64,000 nt of DNA, taken from assembly GCA_036924285.1 (NCBI GenBank), contig JAYKYS010000005.1:25580001-25644000 (forward strand), read 5' to 3'. Below are positions 33,999-47,000 of this stretch, piece by piece. The notes below the pieces were generated by a model. That model worked only from the letters and a program-made list of their open reading frames with translations. It ran no database searches and was not told where the DNA came from. Made by a program: the position numbers and the translations under genes. The stretch comes from Asterella californica (Eukaryota; Streptophyta; Marchantiopsida; Marchantiales; Aytoniaceae). Each line of letters begins with the position of its first letter. Position 1 is the stretch's first letter.

Positions 33999-35515
33999 GA
34001 CGTCGTGAGCATACACAACGTTGTCAGAGTACATCACGCATATACTAACACATAGACGATGTCACACATGTACCACAATAATAATGATATGCACTCACTC
34101 CACCATGCCAACCGACACTACACAAACACTAAAGTGGAGCCAAATCCACTATGTGCGTAAGAGAATCCAGACTGCGCTCACCAAGACTATCCACCATAGC
34201 CAGTAGCTTGAAGACTAAACTCGAAGAATTGAGGCCTACAAGCGTCGCATACGCATCTCTGTAAGAGATACACCATACATACACATAACACATGGACCAT
34301 GTCATACACATACACAAGTGTACCACAATCGTCTTTTAACTGACGGTTAACTAACGGTCACTCTAACTCCAGATAGCCACATATCTCAACTACATGATAT
34401 ACATCTTCGTGGGTGCAGGGATCAAGAGATCAAGTGCTACATCACCTCATCGTTAGTCACATGTCTGTAATCCATACCGTGCAAAGAGCTAATCAGGTAT
34501 CCCTGCTATTTACAGCGATGAAAAATCCACCGTCTAGTAGGAACAACACTGAGAGATTGAGTCAAACACAACATCTGTCAACCTCTCGAACAACCATCTC
34601 ACATCAACATACTAACTATTTCGTCAGTAGACCCACTCAACATACACCTCAAGCTCACGAGTACAACCGCTAAGCTTAGATCAACGACACCAATGATGTT
34701 TGGAAGATGACATGGCGTGCAGTTACGCACATGGTCCTTCCAAAAAACACAGTCCTCTAACATGAGTACTCCGGAACGTAACATCTCACGCACTCGTAAA
34801 ATAGTGCGTCATGCGATCACATCCAACATTGTCAATGCAATCTAATGTAGATAGATATAATTGCCAAGATCAAATATACGAATCGGTGGTCGATAACCTC
34901 CTCCTCGAATAGTCACATACCGCAGCGTGTCTCTATGCTGAGCAATCACTAGATTCTCAAAAGCCATTGGCATAACTGTCAGAAATGTCTCAGTTTGTTG
35001 AGAACATGCTCTTACTCATATATCCGGTCATCAAGGTTCAACACCTCAGTAGAATCATGACGAACGACCGAAGATAGATCTGGATCTCGATCATACAATA
35101 GAAATTACGATGAGAAGGAAGTCAAAGACACTTGCCGGCTAAATCGATAGCTCATAGCCAACCATGATAACTACACATCCTAGTCTCCCAAGTGGTCCTT
35201 TTGCAAACCATACTTGCGCGATCCTCTCTTCATCCTTTGAAGTACCTTCTGGGCCAAACCATCCGTCTCAAGATGATCTCGAGATGTAGTCCGATGATCA
35301 ACTAGCGCTTGATCACACAAGACTGAAACTCACCAAGAAATTGTGTACCTTGGTCCGTTAGCACTTCAGCTTGTGCTCCAAAATGACTCAGCACTCGATC
35401 TAAGAACGCATACTCTATCTCATCACTTGTGTCAAGAAGAGAGATCACGTCTTCCAACGAGCGAAGAGATTCTGACGAGTAAGACGACATGTACTTCGAG
35501 TGTGAGACGAACGGA
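33999..35515 (-). mobile_element. PHD-finger gypsy fragment, minus-strand member of an inverted pair
   Basis: Reading the minus strand from high to low coordinates: integrase core (FLDRVLSHFGAQAEVLTDQGTQF split as VLSHFGAQAEVL and TDQGTQFLGEF, 35302-35420), integrase C-terminal remains, then at 34599-34793 VLMLEDCVFWKDHVRNC and CHLPN, then a decayed PHD finger (CMLSGSTDE, DGCSRG, PTRRWIFHRC) near 34505-34625, then LTR sequence in reverse to about 33999. The same series occurs in the opposite direction at 35530-37441. Many stops are present. Confidence 0.8.
35302..35420 (-). pseudogene. Gypsy integrase core fragment (minus copy)
   Basis: Contains the TDQGTQFLGEFQ catalytic-aspartate segment and the preceding VLSHFGA block. 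The homology to the plus copy fades above about 35420, which marks the inner end of the inverted repeat on this side. Confidence 0.8.
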
Positions 35516-35727
35516 TAGTGCCACATCCATCATAGAGGGTACAGTTAGTACGATATGTCCATGAGGAGTTGCAACATTTTGGAGTGAAGCGTACACATAG
35601 CTTACTCCAAGGATAGTATTGATGGCGTGGTATGCACATCGATGTGCAATAATTTGTCGCATAATGTGTGGTATGTGATTGGGTACGAGCATCATTTTGA
35701 TGCTCTTACTCCATAGTTACACCCTTA

Positions 35728-35997
35728 TTGGTTATGATGTTGGATTACAATTGGAGCTTGGATTTTGCGAGACCTTTACCGTCGATTGTATATCACTATT
35801 GGTATGTGTTGGTGATGATGGAGCACTTCTCCAAGTGGATTGAGTTTGTGTCATTATCAGACAAGGCAAGTGAAGGGACAACGTATACGTTCTTAGATCA
35901 AGTGCTAAGTCATTTTGGAGCACCCACCAAAGTGCTTACGGACCAAGGTACAAAGTTTCTTGGTAAGTTTCATGAGTCTTGTGTGATAAGGTGCTGA
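35728..35997 (+). pseudogene. Gypsy integrase core fragment (plus copy)
   Basis: Open for about 89 codons. It contains SLDFARPLP (first catalytic aspartate), MMEHFSKWIEFVSL, and VLTDQGTKFLGKF (second catalytic aspartate). This is the integrase DDE fold of Ty3-gypsy pol. The frame breaks before the catalytic glutamate. Confidence 0.85.
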
Positions 35998-36689
35998 TTG
36001 ATCATCGGACATATAAAGATCATCTTGAGGTTGATGGTTTGGCAAGGAGGGTTGTTCAGACGGTGAAGAGAAGATTGCACAAGTATGGTTTGCAGAAGAG
36101 CCACTTCGGAGGTTGAGATGTGCAGTTATCATGGTCGGCTATGGACTACCAGTTTAGTCGACAAGCGTCTTTAGCTTCCTTCTCACCGTATTTTCTGTTT
36201 TATGATCGAGATCCCGATCTACTTTTGATCATCCATCGTGACTCTACTGAGGTGTTGAACCTTGGTGATCCGGATATGTGGGTGAGAGCATGTTCTCAAC
36301 GAGTTGAGACATTTAACCTTGATGATCCAGATATATGAGTGAGAGCATGTTCTCAACGAGCTGAGACATTCGAGAGAGTTATGCCTATGACTTTTGAGAA
36401 CCTAGCAATTGCTCAGCATAGAGAAAATTTTACTATAGATGACTATTTGAGGAGGAGGTTGTCGATCATCGATTCGTAAGTCTCATCTTGATGATTATGT
36501 CTATCTACAATAGATTGCTCCAACGACGTTGGATGTGACGGCATGACGCACTATTTTACAAGTGCGTGAGGTGTTATCTTCTTGAGTACTCATGTTAGAG
36601 AGTCGTGATGGTGTTGTTTGGGAGGACCATGTGCGTCATGTCAACTTTCAAACATCAATGGTGTCGTCAAAACAATTGTACGTGTAAGC

Positions 36690-36830
36690 TTGAGGTGTAT
36701 GTTATGTGGGTCTGCTTGTGGAGATGCTCGTATGTTGGTGTGTGATGGTTGTTCGAGAAGTTAGCACATGTCGTGTTTGACTCCATCTCTCAATGTCGTT
36801 CCTACTTGATGATGAGTTTACCCCGATGTA
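36690..36830 (+). pseudogene. PHD finger at the C-terminus of gypsy pol
   Basis: Reads LRCMLCGSACGDARMLVCDGC, then SRS, stop, HMSCLTPSL. Cysteine pairs C-x2-C and C-x2-C followed by H-x2-C are the order of a PHD (Cys4-His-Cys3) zinc finger. The last pair is better kept at 10285-10400 (YLRC, one cysteine lost). Its place after the integrase, where chromoviruses have a chromodomain, suggests a histone-tail reader used in target choice; that role is inference. Confidence 0.7.
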
Positions 36831-37087
36831 TATAGCAAGGATAGCCGATTAGATCTTTACGTGGTATGGATTGCAGACTGACGACTAACGATGAGACGAT
36901 GTAGCACTTGGCCTCTTGATCCTTGCACTCACGGAGGTGTATATCGCGTAGTTGAGATATGAGACTATCTGGAGTTAGAGGTGATACACTAGTGTATGTA
37001 TATGACCTCGTCCATGTGTTATGTGTATGTATGATATACCTTTGACAACAATGTATGTTGTATAGCGATGTGTATGCACATGACAAC

Positions 37088-37441
37088 TGTCACGTCAGTT
37101 TAACACCTCGGGTTGGTTGATCGAGTGCATAGTGGCTAGTCTCGATAGTACCGTTAGTGTCGTTAGGGTGGGTTCTTGGGCTAGCCCCACTAGGAATATA
37201 CTTCGCAAGCAGAGATGATAGATAGTCTTGGTGAGCGTAATCTAGATTCTTTGATGCACATAGTGGATTTGGCTCGACTTTAGTGTTTGTTTAGTGCCGG
37301 TTGACATAGTGGAGTTAGAATACATCGTTTATTATTGTGATAGACTTGTGTATGTGTATGACATCTTCCATGTGTTATCTATATGCGTGATGTACCTCAG
37401 ACAACGATGTATGTTGTGTAGCGATATGTATGTGCACGACA
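37088..37441 (+). repeat. LTR of the PHD-finger gypsy family (plus copy)
   Basis: 354 bases from TGTCACGTCAG to GTGCACGACA, matching 10649-11062 with internal deletions. It follows the pol remnant in the same orientation, so it is the 3' LTR of that copy. Confidence 0.8.
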
Positions 37442-38340
37442 ATCACCAATGTCAGAGTGGTGTCTCTAAGTAGAGATGCATCTCTAACTCTCATATGTAG
37501 CTCTCGATCCAATACCAGAACTATACTACTTGTGCTTCCGTTACTCTTTGGATAACATTGATCAACCGCCTCATGCGAGTATAAGCTCTCTCTAGTCTTA
37601 CGTTGGAACTCCTGCAGACTCCTCAACTTGTGGGTTTACATACCATGATAGTTCTTCCTCAAACATTGGAAGAACTGAACCACAAGGTTAAACCGTGGTG
37701 GTATCTCGTTCATACTACCGTCTGCTTCATTATTAGTGGACGCACTACTGGTAGTAAGTACTCCACCACTCGAGGATGTACCACTGCTACTGGCACCCGA
37801 ACTCATAGGTGCTAAGTCTCTTGAAACTACACCAGTAGTGACAGAAACATAGTTGGGAGACCAATGTTGTCTCTTCAACTCAATCTCCACGTTGTAGTCT
37901 CGTTGGAACTCATGATAACTGTCCGTAGATGATCCCTCTAAGTGTTGGAACAAACTCTCCACATCATGAAAGATGTGAATAGCTATGGATTCTGCATCTG
38001 CTGCAAATCACACAATTGTCGAACTCGTGGATGAAGTCATCCAGCTCAATGGTACCCACCGTATTCGAGTATCATCGAGGTCTCATCATGGCTTCATTGA
38101 TCTCGTCCACACGTTCCACAACAACGGTGTGATGATACTATGTGTGCCTCCAACCATGTCTTCGTTGTCGAGTCACGTGTTTTCTATCTAAGAATACATC
38201 AGATATTTGACTGTAGAAGGTACGTGTCATACTCTGTGACTAAGAACCAACGACCACTCAAATCTCTCTTTGAACCTCAAGTACACTCTAAATCTATCCC
38301 GTTACGATATCCTCAAGTTCTCTCGACAAATCTCTCTCAC
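37442..38340 (-). pseudogene. Gypsy gag remnant on the minus strand
   Basis: Minus-strand fragments read IELDDFIHEFDN near 38000-38050, LFQHLEGSSTDSYHEFQRDYN and KRQHWSPNYVSVTTG at 37850-37960 (each part of one frame), a serine-glycine run near 37770-37800, then FFQCLRKNYHG, RSLQEFQRKTRESL and LDRELHMRVRDASLLRD at 37450-37680. The pattern of a charged helical region with RELxxRVRDA is what I expect in the gag of plant Ty3-gypsy elements. No zinc knuckle remains. The reading stops making sense exactly where the plus-strand LTR ends at 37441, so the join is a rearrangement or insertion boundary. Confidence 0.55.
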
Positions 38341-38747
38341 TCAACTAGAGATAGAACCGAGATAACGAACACGAGCAACATGTTCATGTCTATTTGTATG
38401 CCCAATTGGTTTGGTTTGGATTTGTGTGCGGACGTTGCGCTTAGTTTCTTTTTCTATTAGGAGTGTTCGTATTTCTCTTGTGATGAGGCTAGAGTGATGA
38501 CCAGCAGATCCAAGAGTGCTTGTGGTGATGGCAAGAACATGTTGCCCATGTTTGTTATCCCAGTTCTATCTCTAGTTAAGGGAGAGAGATATTTGCATAG
38601 AGGACATGAGGATATCGCAGCGGGTTAAGTTCAGAGTGTACTTAGAGGTCATAATGAGGTTTGGATGGTCGTTGGTTCTGAGTTATAGAGTGTGTCACAT
38701 ACTCTCCACAACTAGATACCACGTGTATTCAGATAAGAAAGCACGTC
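38341..38747. other. Unassigned sequence between gag remnant and LTR remnant
   Basis: No coding similarity seen on either strand. Confidence 0.4.
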
Positions 38748-39320
38748 ACACGACACCATGCATGCTTTCTAGCTTGTTTAAGTTCTTTCATGGTTATGTG
38801 TCATTTTACATGTCTTCGCATGTAGTTTAAGATTTACATTGACACTTTAGAGGCTTGACGTGGTAACATATATGTGAAATTAAGTAACCACGTGGATTGG
38901 GACACAAAATGACAAGGGAGTGAAGCTATGAACTCTTATTTGTCTTTTTTTTATCTTTTGTATAACTCTAAACTGAGAAACAAGTATCTTAAGGAGATTT
39001 CGAGCATTTGATAAGAACATTCAGAAATCTGAGAAAATAGGGAGATAGAGCTCGTCTTGCTAGTCGATGTCAGTGAAAATTTTGACCGATTTGGAGCAAT
39101 AAAGAGGAAGTTATGCCAGGTTGAAGTCCGGATTGGATCAGAATTGCATCACAATTGATGATTTTGATGTTTTCGATGTCAATTGCAGCAGAATTGAGAT
39201 AATTGCTTCAAAACTTCATGGTCGCATTCAGTGCTAGTAGAGCTATGACTGTCCTGAAATTTTCATGTCATTTGTGTTAGTGAGTAATTCAAGACGACCG
39301 CTGAAGCAGAGTGGTCTGAT
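38748..39320 (+). repeat. LTR remnant related to 4120-5155 and 9030-10272
   Basis: Shares successive phrases with the other copies: GCATGCTTTCTAGCTTGTT, GACATGTCTTCGCATG-like sequence, GAGATAGAGCTCGTC, and GAGTAATTCAAGACGACCG. It keeps the 170-base block that the left LTR at 4120 has lost. Both ends are truncated and no internal region is attached, so it is a solo or broken LTR. Confidence 0.75.
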
Positions 39321-42300
39321 ATTCGCTATTATCTTTTTCCTAAATCTGATTATTGATGCTAAGATCAATTCTCTTCCGCCTAATACATGACTATAGAAAG
39401 CTTGATGTCTTGGTATCCTTTTGTAAAGAAGAACTTGTAAGTGCTTCATAAAATAAAGTATCAGTTGAGGATGGATGATGTTGTTGAGGTGAGAGTCGTC
39501 CTAGGAAGAGCAAAACCTTTGTTGCGATACAATTTTGAATGACAACAAGAATTTATGGATCTCACACATCTCTACATTTTCGATCAGAAAATCATCCGAT
39601 AATCACACAACTCTTCAATTCCAGATCAGTGAGTCTCAAAATCTCATGTATTTCAAAAACTCATAGTTTCAAAAAGAAAATTGTTTCTATGAAGCACTCG
39701 CGCTTTCACTCAAAAGCTTCTAGTTTCTATCCCAAAAGATCTCTTTATAAATATTTGATCTCCACTACTCATCTCATAATGCACTCCTAAACTCTTCACA
39801 ATATACTCTCATTAAGAAAGAAAAATATCTCGATCGATAGTCTCTGTAAGCTTCTTTGATCTCCTCTATGATAATCATCGATAATTCTCTGACAATCATG
39901 GTATATCTCCTCCAAGGTATTTCTCTTCTTTACGTGATCTCCTCTTTCATCTAACAAGAGTAAGAGTCAAATGTTTCTTACAATGTTGTCTTTGATTTTC
40001 ACAAGAAGACATGACATCATCTTTGATGTCAAATTTTGACCCAAATGCTTCAACATACAATGTCTGTGATTTTCATTAAAAAATCATTAATCACTTGATG
40101 CCATCTCGCTACTCCCAAACTTAGAGATGTTCCATCGAATTTGTACTTATATTTCATGCTCCGAAAGAGGATTACTCCTCTAGCAAGATCTATTTTTTAG
40201 ATTCAGTCGATAACCTTCTCACTAGCATTCGCACCAAGTGAATGCACAGAGGTGTCTCATATTTATGGTATGTTTAAGAGACAACTTCTCATCTCTATGC
40301 AGCTTGAAAAGCACTCCACATATTTCTCTGAAGGAACAAGTCTACTCCAAGTGATTATGAATCTGAAGAGATTTGAGATGAAGACTATTCCTCTATAGCT
40401 TTGCTTGGCTACCAACGACAATCCATCTCACAATTGGTTAGAAAGATAAGCTAATAAGCTAGTGAATTTCCACTTGTTTCAAGTGCACAAAGCGCTTATC
40501 AATTTATATAAATCTCTCAAAATGAATCAATCTACAACATGTGAAATGATCGCACGTGGTATGATCAATAACACACATGATATCTTCACATGTGTGGGAA
40601 TCACTGCTCTGTATTGCGTGCGCTCTACTCCAACTCATGTTGATCTAACGACAACATTTTATACCCATCTTTCATAGGTTGCATATCAATAGCTACGGAC
40701 TACATCTATTTAGTATACATTACATCATTCATTATGATATGTGGTTATTAATACTGAATTAAACATATCAGTTTCTTTCTACGAGGATATATATGACATT
40801 TTGATGGATTAGCAAGTGTGCATGTGTGGACAATTTTTGTTGGACGTATCACTTAATCCCAAGGGTTCAGAAGTGAGTTAAGTCACCATATCACTAGTCT
40901 ACCATACTCGCTTCCGTCTAGTTTCCATCCAATTTAAGTTTACTGGAAAGTGAGAAATCTATTCTTTTGGAACCGAGCCAATATAAACTTCTTACATAAT
41001 CCAAGAAGCAGATGGATTTAATTAAACATTCGTACTGTGTATTCATTCCATAGTGATAGTCTCCCGATGAACTCCTCGATGAATGTGTCCCCCGGTATAT
41101 TATACAGCAATTAAATGATATATAAATTATAATTTAAAACTACTTGTATTCTTAAAAACCATCTTTAACTAACATAACCTTGCAGTACGCAGTGCCGTGA
41201 AGTGACAGCATGCGCATTCGCTTGTAACTTTGTGTGTGCTTTATAATTGTTTTTTACACTATTCTTGTCACTCGCTTCGTACTTTTTGTATAAATGCTTT
41301 CTTGATAATGTGATTATAAGTAACGGTATGCATATAACGTTTTACGCATACCGGGTAGGGTACTACATATTCCGTATGTATCATTAAAATTTATAACAAT
41401 TTTAATGATTTGTTTGTCCACATAACGTATAAACATTTCTTAGCATAATACAGCCGGAAAAGGATGAAAGCTCCAAAATGACAACTGACTCTGAAGTAAC
41501 TTCTTCTCTCTTGCATACAGTTAACAAAGTGAATTACTACCAACGAGTTTATACTAAATTACCATATTGCACTTCTAAAATTGGTCATAGGTAGATACAT
41601 CTTTTTTGTTTTTCATGATTCTTGATCCAACTAACGGAACATTATTTAACACTCGTGGAACGATATAAATTAGGATCGTACACCTACATATAAACTACTA
41701 TTTCATAATTATAACCAAATCACTACAAAACATTCAAATGTCGATGTTAATGGATGATAATAATTTTACCGATATATTAAAATATGAAAATAATATTCCA
41801 ATTTATACTAACTTTCGCCAAAATATATTACAAACATTACACTCTGATAGATTGCCAGGCTTCACTGCATGTCCCTTCGTATTCCTCTTTCTTTGTCCAC
41901 ACTATATTTGCCCCAACCACAAAGTACTGCTATCCAAAATTCCCGTCAATGCTTTCTGTTTCCTTGCTCATATTCCGTATACATATCCTCCGATTTAAAA
42001 TGAAAAACTACGCATTCGCTTCTCGCCATAAGGTACGCTGACAAAACCCAGGAAACATAAGCCTTGCGCGAATAACATTAGTGACACTGCATCCTTCTAT
42101 GTTTCCACTTGAACTATAGTGGATAACATATACATATAATATACATATAATATACGTTCACCGATCTCTCTCTATGGAAAATATAGTATTCCCACTGAGT
42201 TCTAGACTCCCTTGCGGGTCCCTTCATACTCTTCTTTCTGTGTACAAATTTATTCCCCCAACCACAGATATTTGTTATCCGAAATAAACTTTCTCCGGTA

Positions 42301-44081
42301 AGAAGACCGAATTTACACTCGAACTTCACTTTTTTTTGCTTCCCTTGTCTTCCGAATGCACATCCATCTGACTGACTCGACGAGACTACGCACTTACTTC
42401 CTGTCATAAAGCGTTGACACGGATACATGGTAGCAATAACGACTTATAAACAAATATAAGTACCAACTTTCGCATCAAAGATGATTATTTTGTTGTCGTA
42501 ATGCTATATTCAGTATTACTGGCGATTACACTACAATTTAAAACCTAAACTATAGATAGACATATACAGTGTAGATAATCATATAGTACATAACACCTCA
42601 ACAATATATTCTATTAAACGATTAATTCTACTTCCCCTGACCAAGCTTCTGTTCCTCAACCACAGGGCTCAGACATCTACTCTTCGATACATGTCAACGG
42701 CAACTCCCTGGCATGTTCATGGGGTTAGTCACTTAACCTCTCTATCCGTCATGAACAATCTTTGAAAGCATATCCTCGAGTGCTGCATCTGATACTGACT
42801 CCTCTAATGCGAGAACATGCCAGAACTAGTATTTTCCTACACTACTATGACATATAAATGTATTCGAAAATATTTAGTCACTCCACAGTTCACTGGCCAA
42901 AACGTAGGCGGAAGTGGCTTAAAACTGAGGGCTTTTGCACTCCAATCAGACCAATTGAACCTTGAACCACATGAAACTCACAAAAGAAAGACTGGAACTT
43001 GTCGAGGCGCGGCATCATTCCCTCAGCAAGACGGAGGACAGGGCCAGAACAGAATAAACATTGAAGCGAACTGCCTATTAGCATCCTGAAAAACAAATAA
43101 GATACCTACAACCTCAACCTGGCGCAAAACGAATCATGCACGACAAATGATCACGGAGGTTCCTAGTACTCACCAAAGTTCAGGTCCAGATTCTTGAGAG
43201 CAAAATCATTTGGGCAACAAGCGTTAACTCGACATCCCAAACACGTTACTGCTGAAGTCGAATGAAAAAAAACACGCCTGAATACGATCGAGAAACCAGA
43301 CAACCTACTCCTTGCACCTCAAAACGGAAATTGGTTTCAAATTTCATATTTCTTCCAAGTGTTTCAAAAAGTTCTGCCCTGGGTGAGGAATAAGCCAATG
43401 AGCCGCCACAACAACATTGCGTGCTAATATGGTTCATAAAACTGTTGACTGAACGAAACCTCATAACCATTCCCTTCCTTTCTCAGTCTCTAACGACAGC
43501 TGTTTAATAGCTTTCCGTGCGGGAAGTTCAGTGAAGAACCCATGTAATAGTCGAAATATTTACGGCGGGAAAATCGCATATACGTAACACTAAATGAGAC
43601 ATTAGCAGCACGCATCCAGTTCTCACATGGAGAGCACGAGTAAGACTCTCGAGAAATAAAGGTTGAACACTATAAACTTCCCTATGGGAACAAAAATTCA
43701 CCTGGTAACCATCCAATATGAAGCCCTGACTTTCAGTCAGAAACGACCTGCATAGGAGGCTAACCAAGTTCTCTGAAAAACCGTCAGATGACGACAACAG
43801 GGTGGGCTGAAGGTATATCAAGCCCGATATGCCCAGTGTAATCTCACGGACGATGATAATGGGCACGTCAACTACTACCTCTTCAAATGGGAAAGGGAAC
43901 ATAGGCTGCTGACGCTGGCTACTTGTGCTGGACGTAACACATACTTCAGGGCTGTAAACAAACAGACTAAACCTCTATCTGGGAACAACTCAGCCATCAT
44001 TCTCTCATCCTACATGCTGTAAATCGCGTATAAATGTTGTTATCAGTACTGGGCTACAAAAGTCATCTCCTATGCTAAGGT
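39321..44081. other. No recognisable gene
   Basis: 39321-42600 is AT-rich and apparently empty. A small direct repeat of ATACATATAATATAC occurs near 42128-42152, and 41780-42040 and 42180-42400 share phrases around GTCCACACTATATTTGCCCC, which suggests a diverged duplication. 42600-44081 is GC-richer, downstream of the carrier gene; open frames at 42817-43089 (plus) and 43528-43902 (minus) have no family I recognise. Confidence 0.45.
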
Positions 44082-47000
44082 TTATTCCCAAGCGTCAGGT
44101 TGCAAAATTCGTTTTATGAACTCGTAGGTCATAAAAACAATCCCCACACTCGGAATGACTTTAAAATACTCTGGGACGATACCCCTGTATAGACCAAACC
44201 ACCCTTCAACTCTGACGATGTGTCCTACAGTGCCAACAAGCCCATCCTTATATACACGAGCTTTTCCTCCTGCACCTTCAAGCTGCATTCTTCTCCTCAC
44301 AAGATCAATAGGAAAAGTTGCTGTGGAAGGAAAACGATACACCAGGTTATATCTTGATCAAAATTAAGGAGTACTTTGGCCCCCAGGTCTGTGACCTACT
44401 ATCAACAACAGATACAATAAAGCGAAAACTAATTCCAGATCTAGTTAGTCTCGACGATCATCAAGATCTACAGAAAAGATATAAAAATGGTAAAAACTCA
44501 CTCACAGACAGGTAAAAAGATAAGCATATTAAGCAGGACGAAGCGAGGATCGAGTGGTTGTATGCCGCACCCGTTGAGGAGCAGATCCCGGCGAGGCTAC
44601 CACAACCTAGACTCACCACGATCGGAGAAGAGTCTGGCCTGAAAATCGGAAGAAAATAGTCATGGCTTGCTAAAGTTTAGCAGCGACAGAAAATTGGGAT
44701 TTTCTGACAACCGTCACTCGTAAGCAGAGAACATGCGGCTCAAGTACAGAAACGAGGTAAGGACAAACTATATACACTAAAGAATACCGAGCATGTGTGC
44801 ATACCCAACAAGTTCCACACCGTGTCGATCAGTACCTGCTCTGAAGCCACAAGGACTTCAACGTCTCGTACACACAGAAGTTTATCGCTATATTCGGACC
44901 AACGCCCTGAAAAGGAACACATTTACAGATTAACAGACAATACAACACTGGAGGGAAGCACAAGATATGAGAGAAATTAGAGTTGTTGCTTCCAAGTTTT
45001 CAAGCATGTACATGATATTCAGTGTGAATGATATCAACTGAGATCAACATAAGCGTGACAATTAGACTATATGAAGTACGAGGAAGGTGATACCAATAAA
45101 GTGGTCCCCAGACCCTTGTAAAGTCCCCTTGGACCCTCCTCAGAGTAAATAGTCTTCAAAGCATGCGAGATGCCTGTATAATACATTTCGTTCGTCTACA
45201 AAATGACGAGACCAATTTCAGAACAGACAAGTCAATCTAACAGGCACACTACACCATCACGCCTAGTGATAAATTCGGTGATAATCTACAAACTGAATGA
45301 ATGAAAATCTACATACAGTTAACAATGATGGTCCAAAATATAAGCGGTTGCCTAACAACTGAAATACGACCTCACTCTCGGTAATGTTTTCCGTAATAAA
45401 GTGACCCAAACAAGACATAAATAAGACTAAAAGAACGACATGATTCTTGTCAGGTAGCGTCACATCAAAATATAATATTTTACTCACGAAACTAGGACAC
45501 TGTTATCCTCAGACATAGCATCGGTTCTTTACAAAGTGAAAACCACGCAAGTTAGATAAAGCGTTGGAACTGATTTAAAGGGCGACATGTCCGACCAGTA
45601 AAACGTTCGTAATCCTGCAAGTACCTAATATTAGGTACTTACAGGATTACGTACGCAGCAATTCTATTTGTTAGTATGTTGACCACAAAACTCTCAAACT
45701 AAGATCAAGAAAGACAAACATTAACACCTTCAGATCCGTCTTTCCAAAACAGTCCTAGTCACCACCACACAAAGATGAACATTCTGCCCTTGGATCTACG
45801 TATGTACTCCTCAACATGACTAATGGTTCATGTAACTCCAGTTGCATCGACTGAGTACAACTGCCATTCTAAAGCACAAAATGATGGACAAGTACGTCAA
45901 GAGCCAACTATCACAAAGGAAGTCCAGAAACTACACTGAAGAACTCTCATGAACCGCTGCTCCACGACTTGTAAAGCTCAGTACCAACTCAGCGTAGGAT
46001 TTTACACGAAACACTTGACTGGAGATTAGTTGGAAATCAACAAGCCTTTCAGCAGAACAGGAAAGAAGGAAACGAGGCTATAGCCAACTCTGCTTTTCTT
46101 TTCTTTTCTGTCAAACTGTCCTTTCGAGAGATACTCCAGCTCTACAACAATGTTTCAGTAAAACAGATGCAGACCTTGAAAGACATGAGTGAGCCACAAG
46201 CTCCGTGTCAATGTACGAAGAGCGCAAGGTGCTGAAAGAGTTCTTGGCCAAGACATGCAAACCAGTTGCATCTCCTGAAAAGGGAGCCTGGTAAAGTGAG
46301 CTATCTGCATCCATATCTACCTCGCTTGTAACATGAAAACACAGGGGTGTTAATCAGCTTCTCTACTCTATGTGTCCCTACCCTTGCATCCAAATGAAGC
46401 CCAACTGATGTGGAAGTACATCTTGTCCCAACAATGAAAGACCTGGTACCCTTGCAACTTGGAAGCGGAACCTTCCTGTAAAACAAGAGAAGTCCTTTGA
46501 GGAATACAATCAGCAACTTACAAAATAAAACCGAAGTACTTGTCGAGAAAACGGCAATCTATACGCACGGTATTGTTACCTCGCCTAAAGCAAGCTGAGA
46601 GATTACAAGCGCAAGTACTTATGTAGTATATGCACCCAACTAGCAGTTTCCGTAACCATAATCTAGAAACCTCGTGAAATTTTAATTGCACGATGGAAGG
46701 TGACTCTAAGGTGGACTACAAGTAAGCGCTTCAACACGCCAGAGAGGTAGCGAATACAGTGAACCAATCAATAAACAAAGCAAGTACTATGAGCCCTCGG
46801 TGTCACGTACTCAGAAGCAAGTTCTGCAATAAATATAGGAATGGAGATCTAGCTCTACAAAAGAATGACACAAGAAAATGACGCCGTCAGTGGAAATGAC
46901 CACAGAAGATTTATGCTTCAGACGAAACAAAAGGGGTAAGTATACTCCACTAAAACGGAAAAGAAGAAAAGACAACAAGGTCGAGACGACCCACGACGTA

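Larger units (their letters stand above)
35530..37441 (+). mobile_element. PHD-finger gypsy fragment, plus-strand member of the inverted pair
   Basis: Plus-strand order: integrase zinc-finger remains (HEELQHFGVKRTYSLLQG near 35549-35605), integrase core at 35728-35997 (NWSLDFARPLP, MMEHFSKWIEFVSL, TDQGTKFLGKF), integrase C-terminal region at 36120-36440 (FSRQASLASFSPYFLFYDR), a link region, a PHD finger at about 36690-36830, and the LTR at 37088-37441. RT is absent, so it is a 5'-truncated copy. Stops interrupt the frame in several places. Confidence 0.85.
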
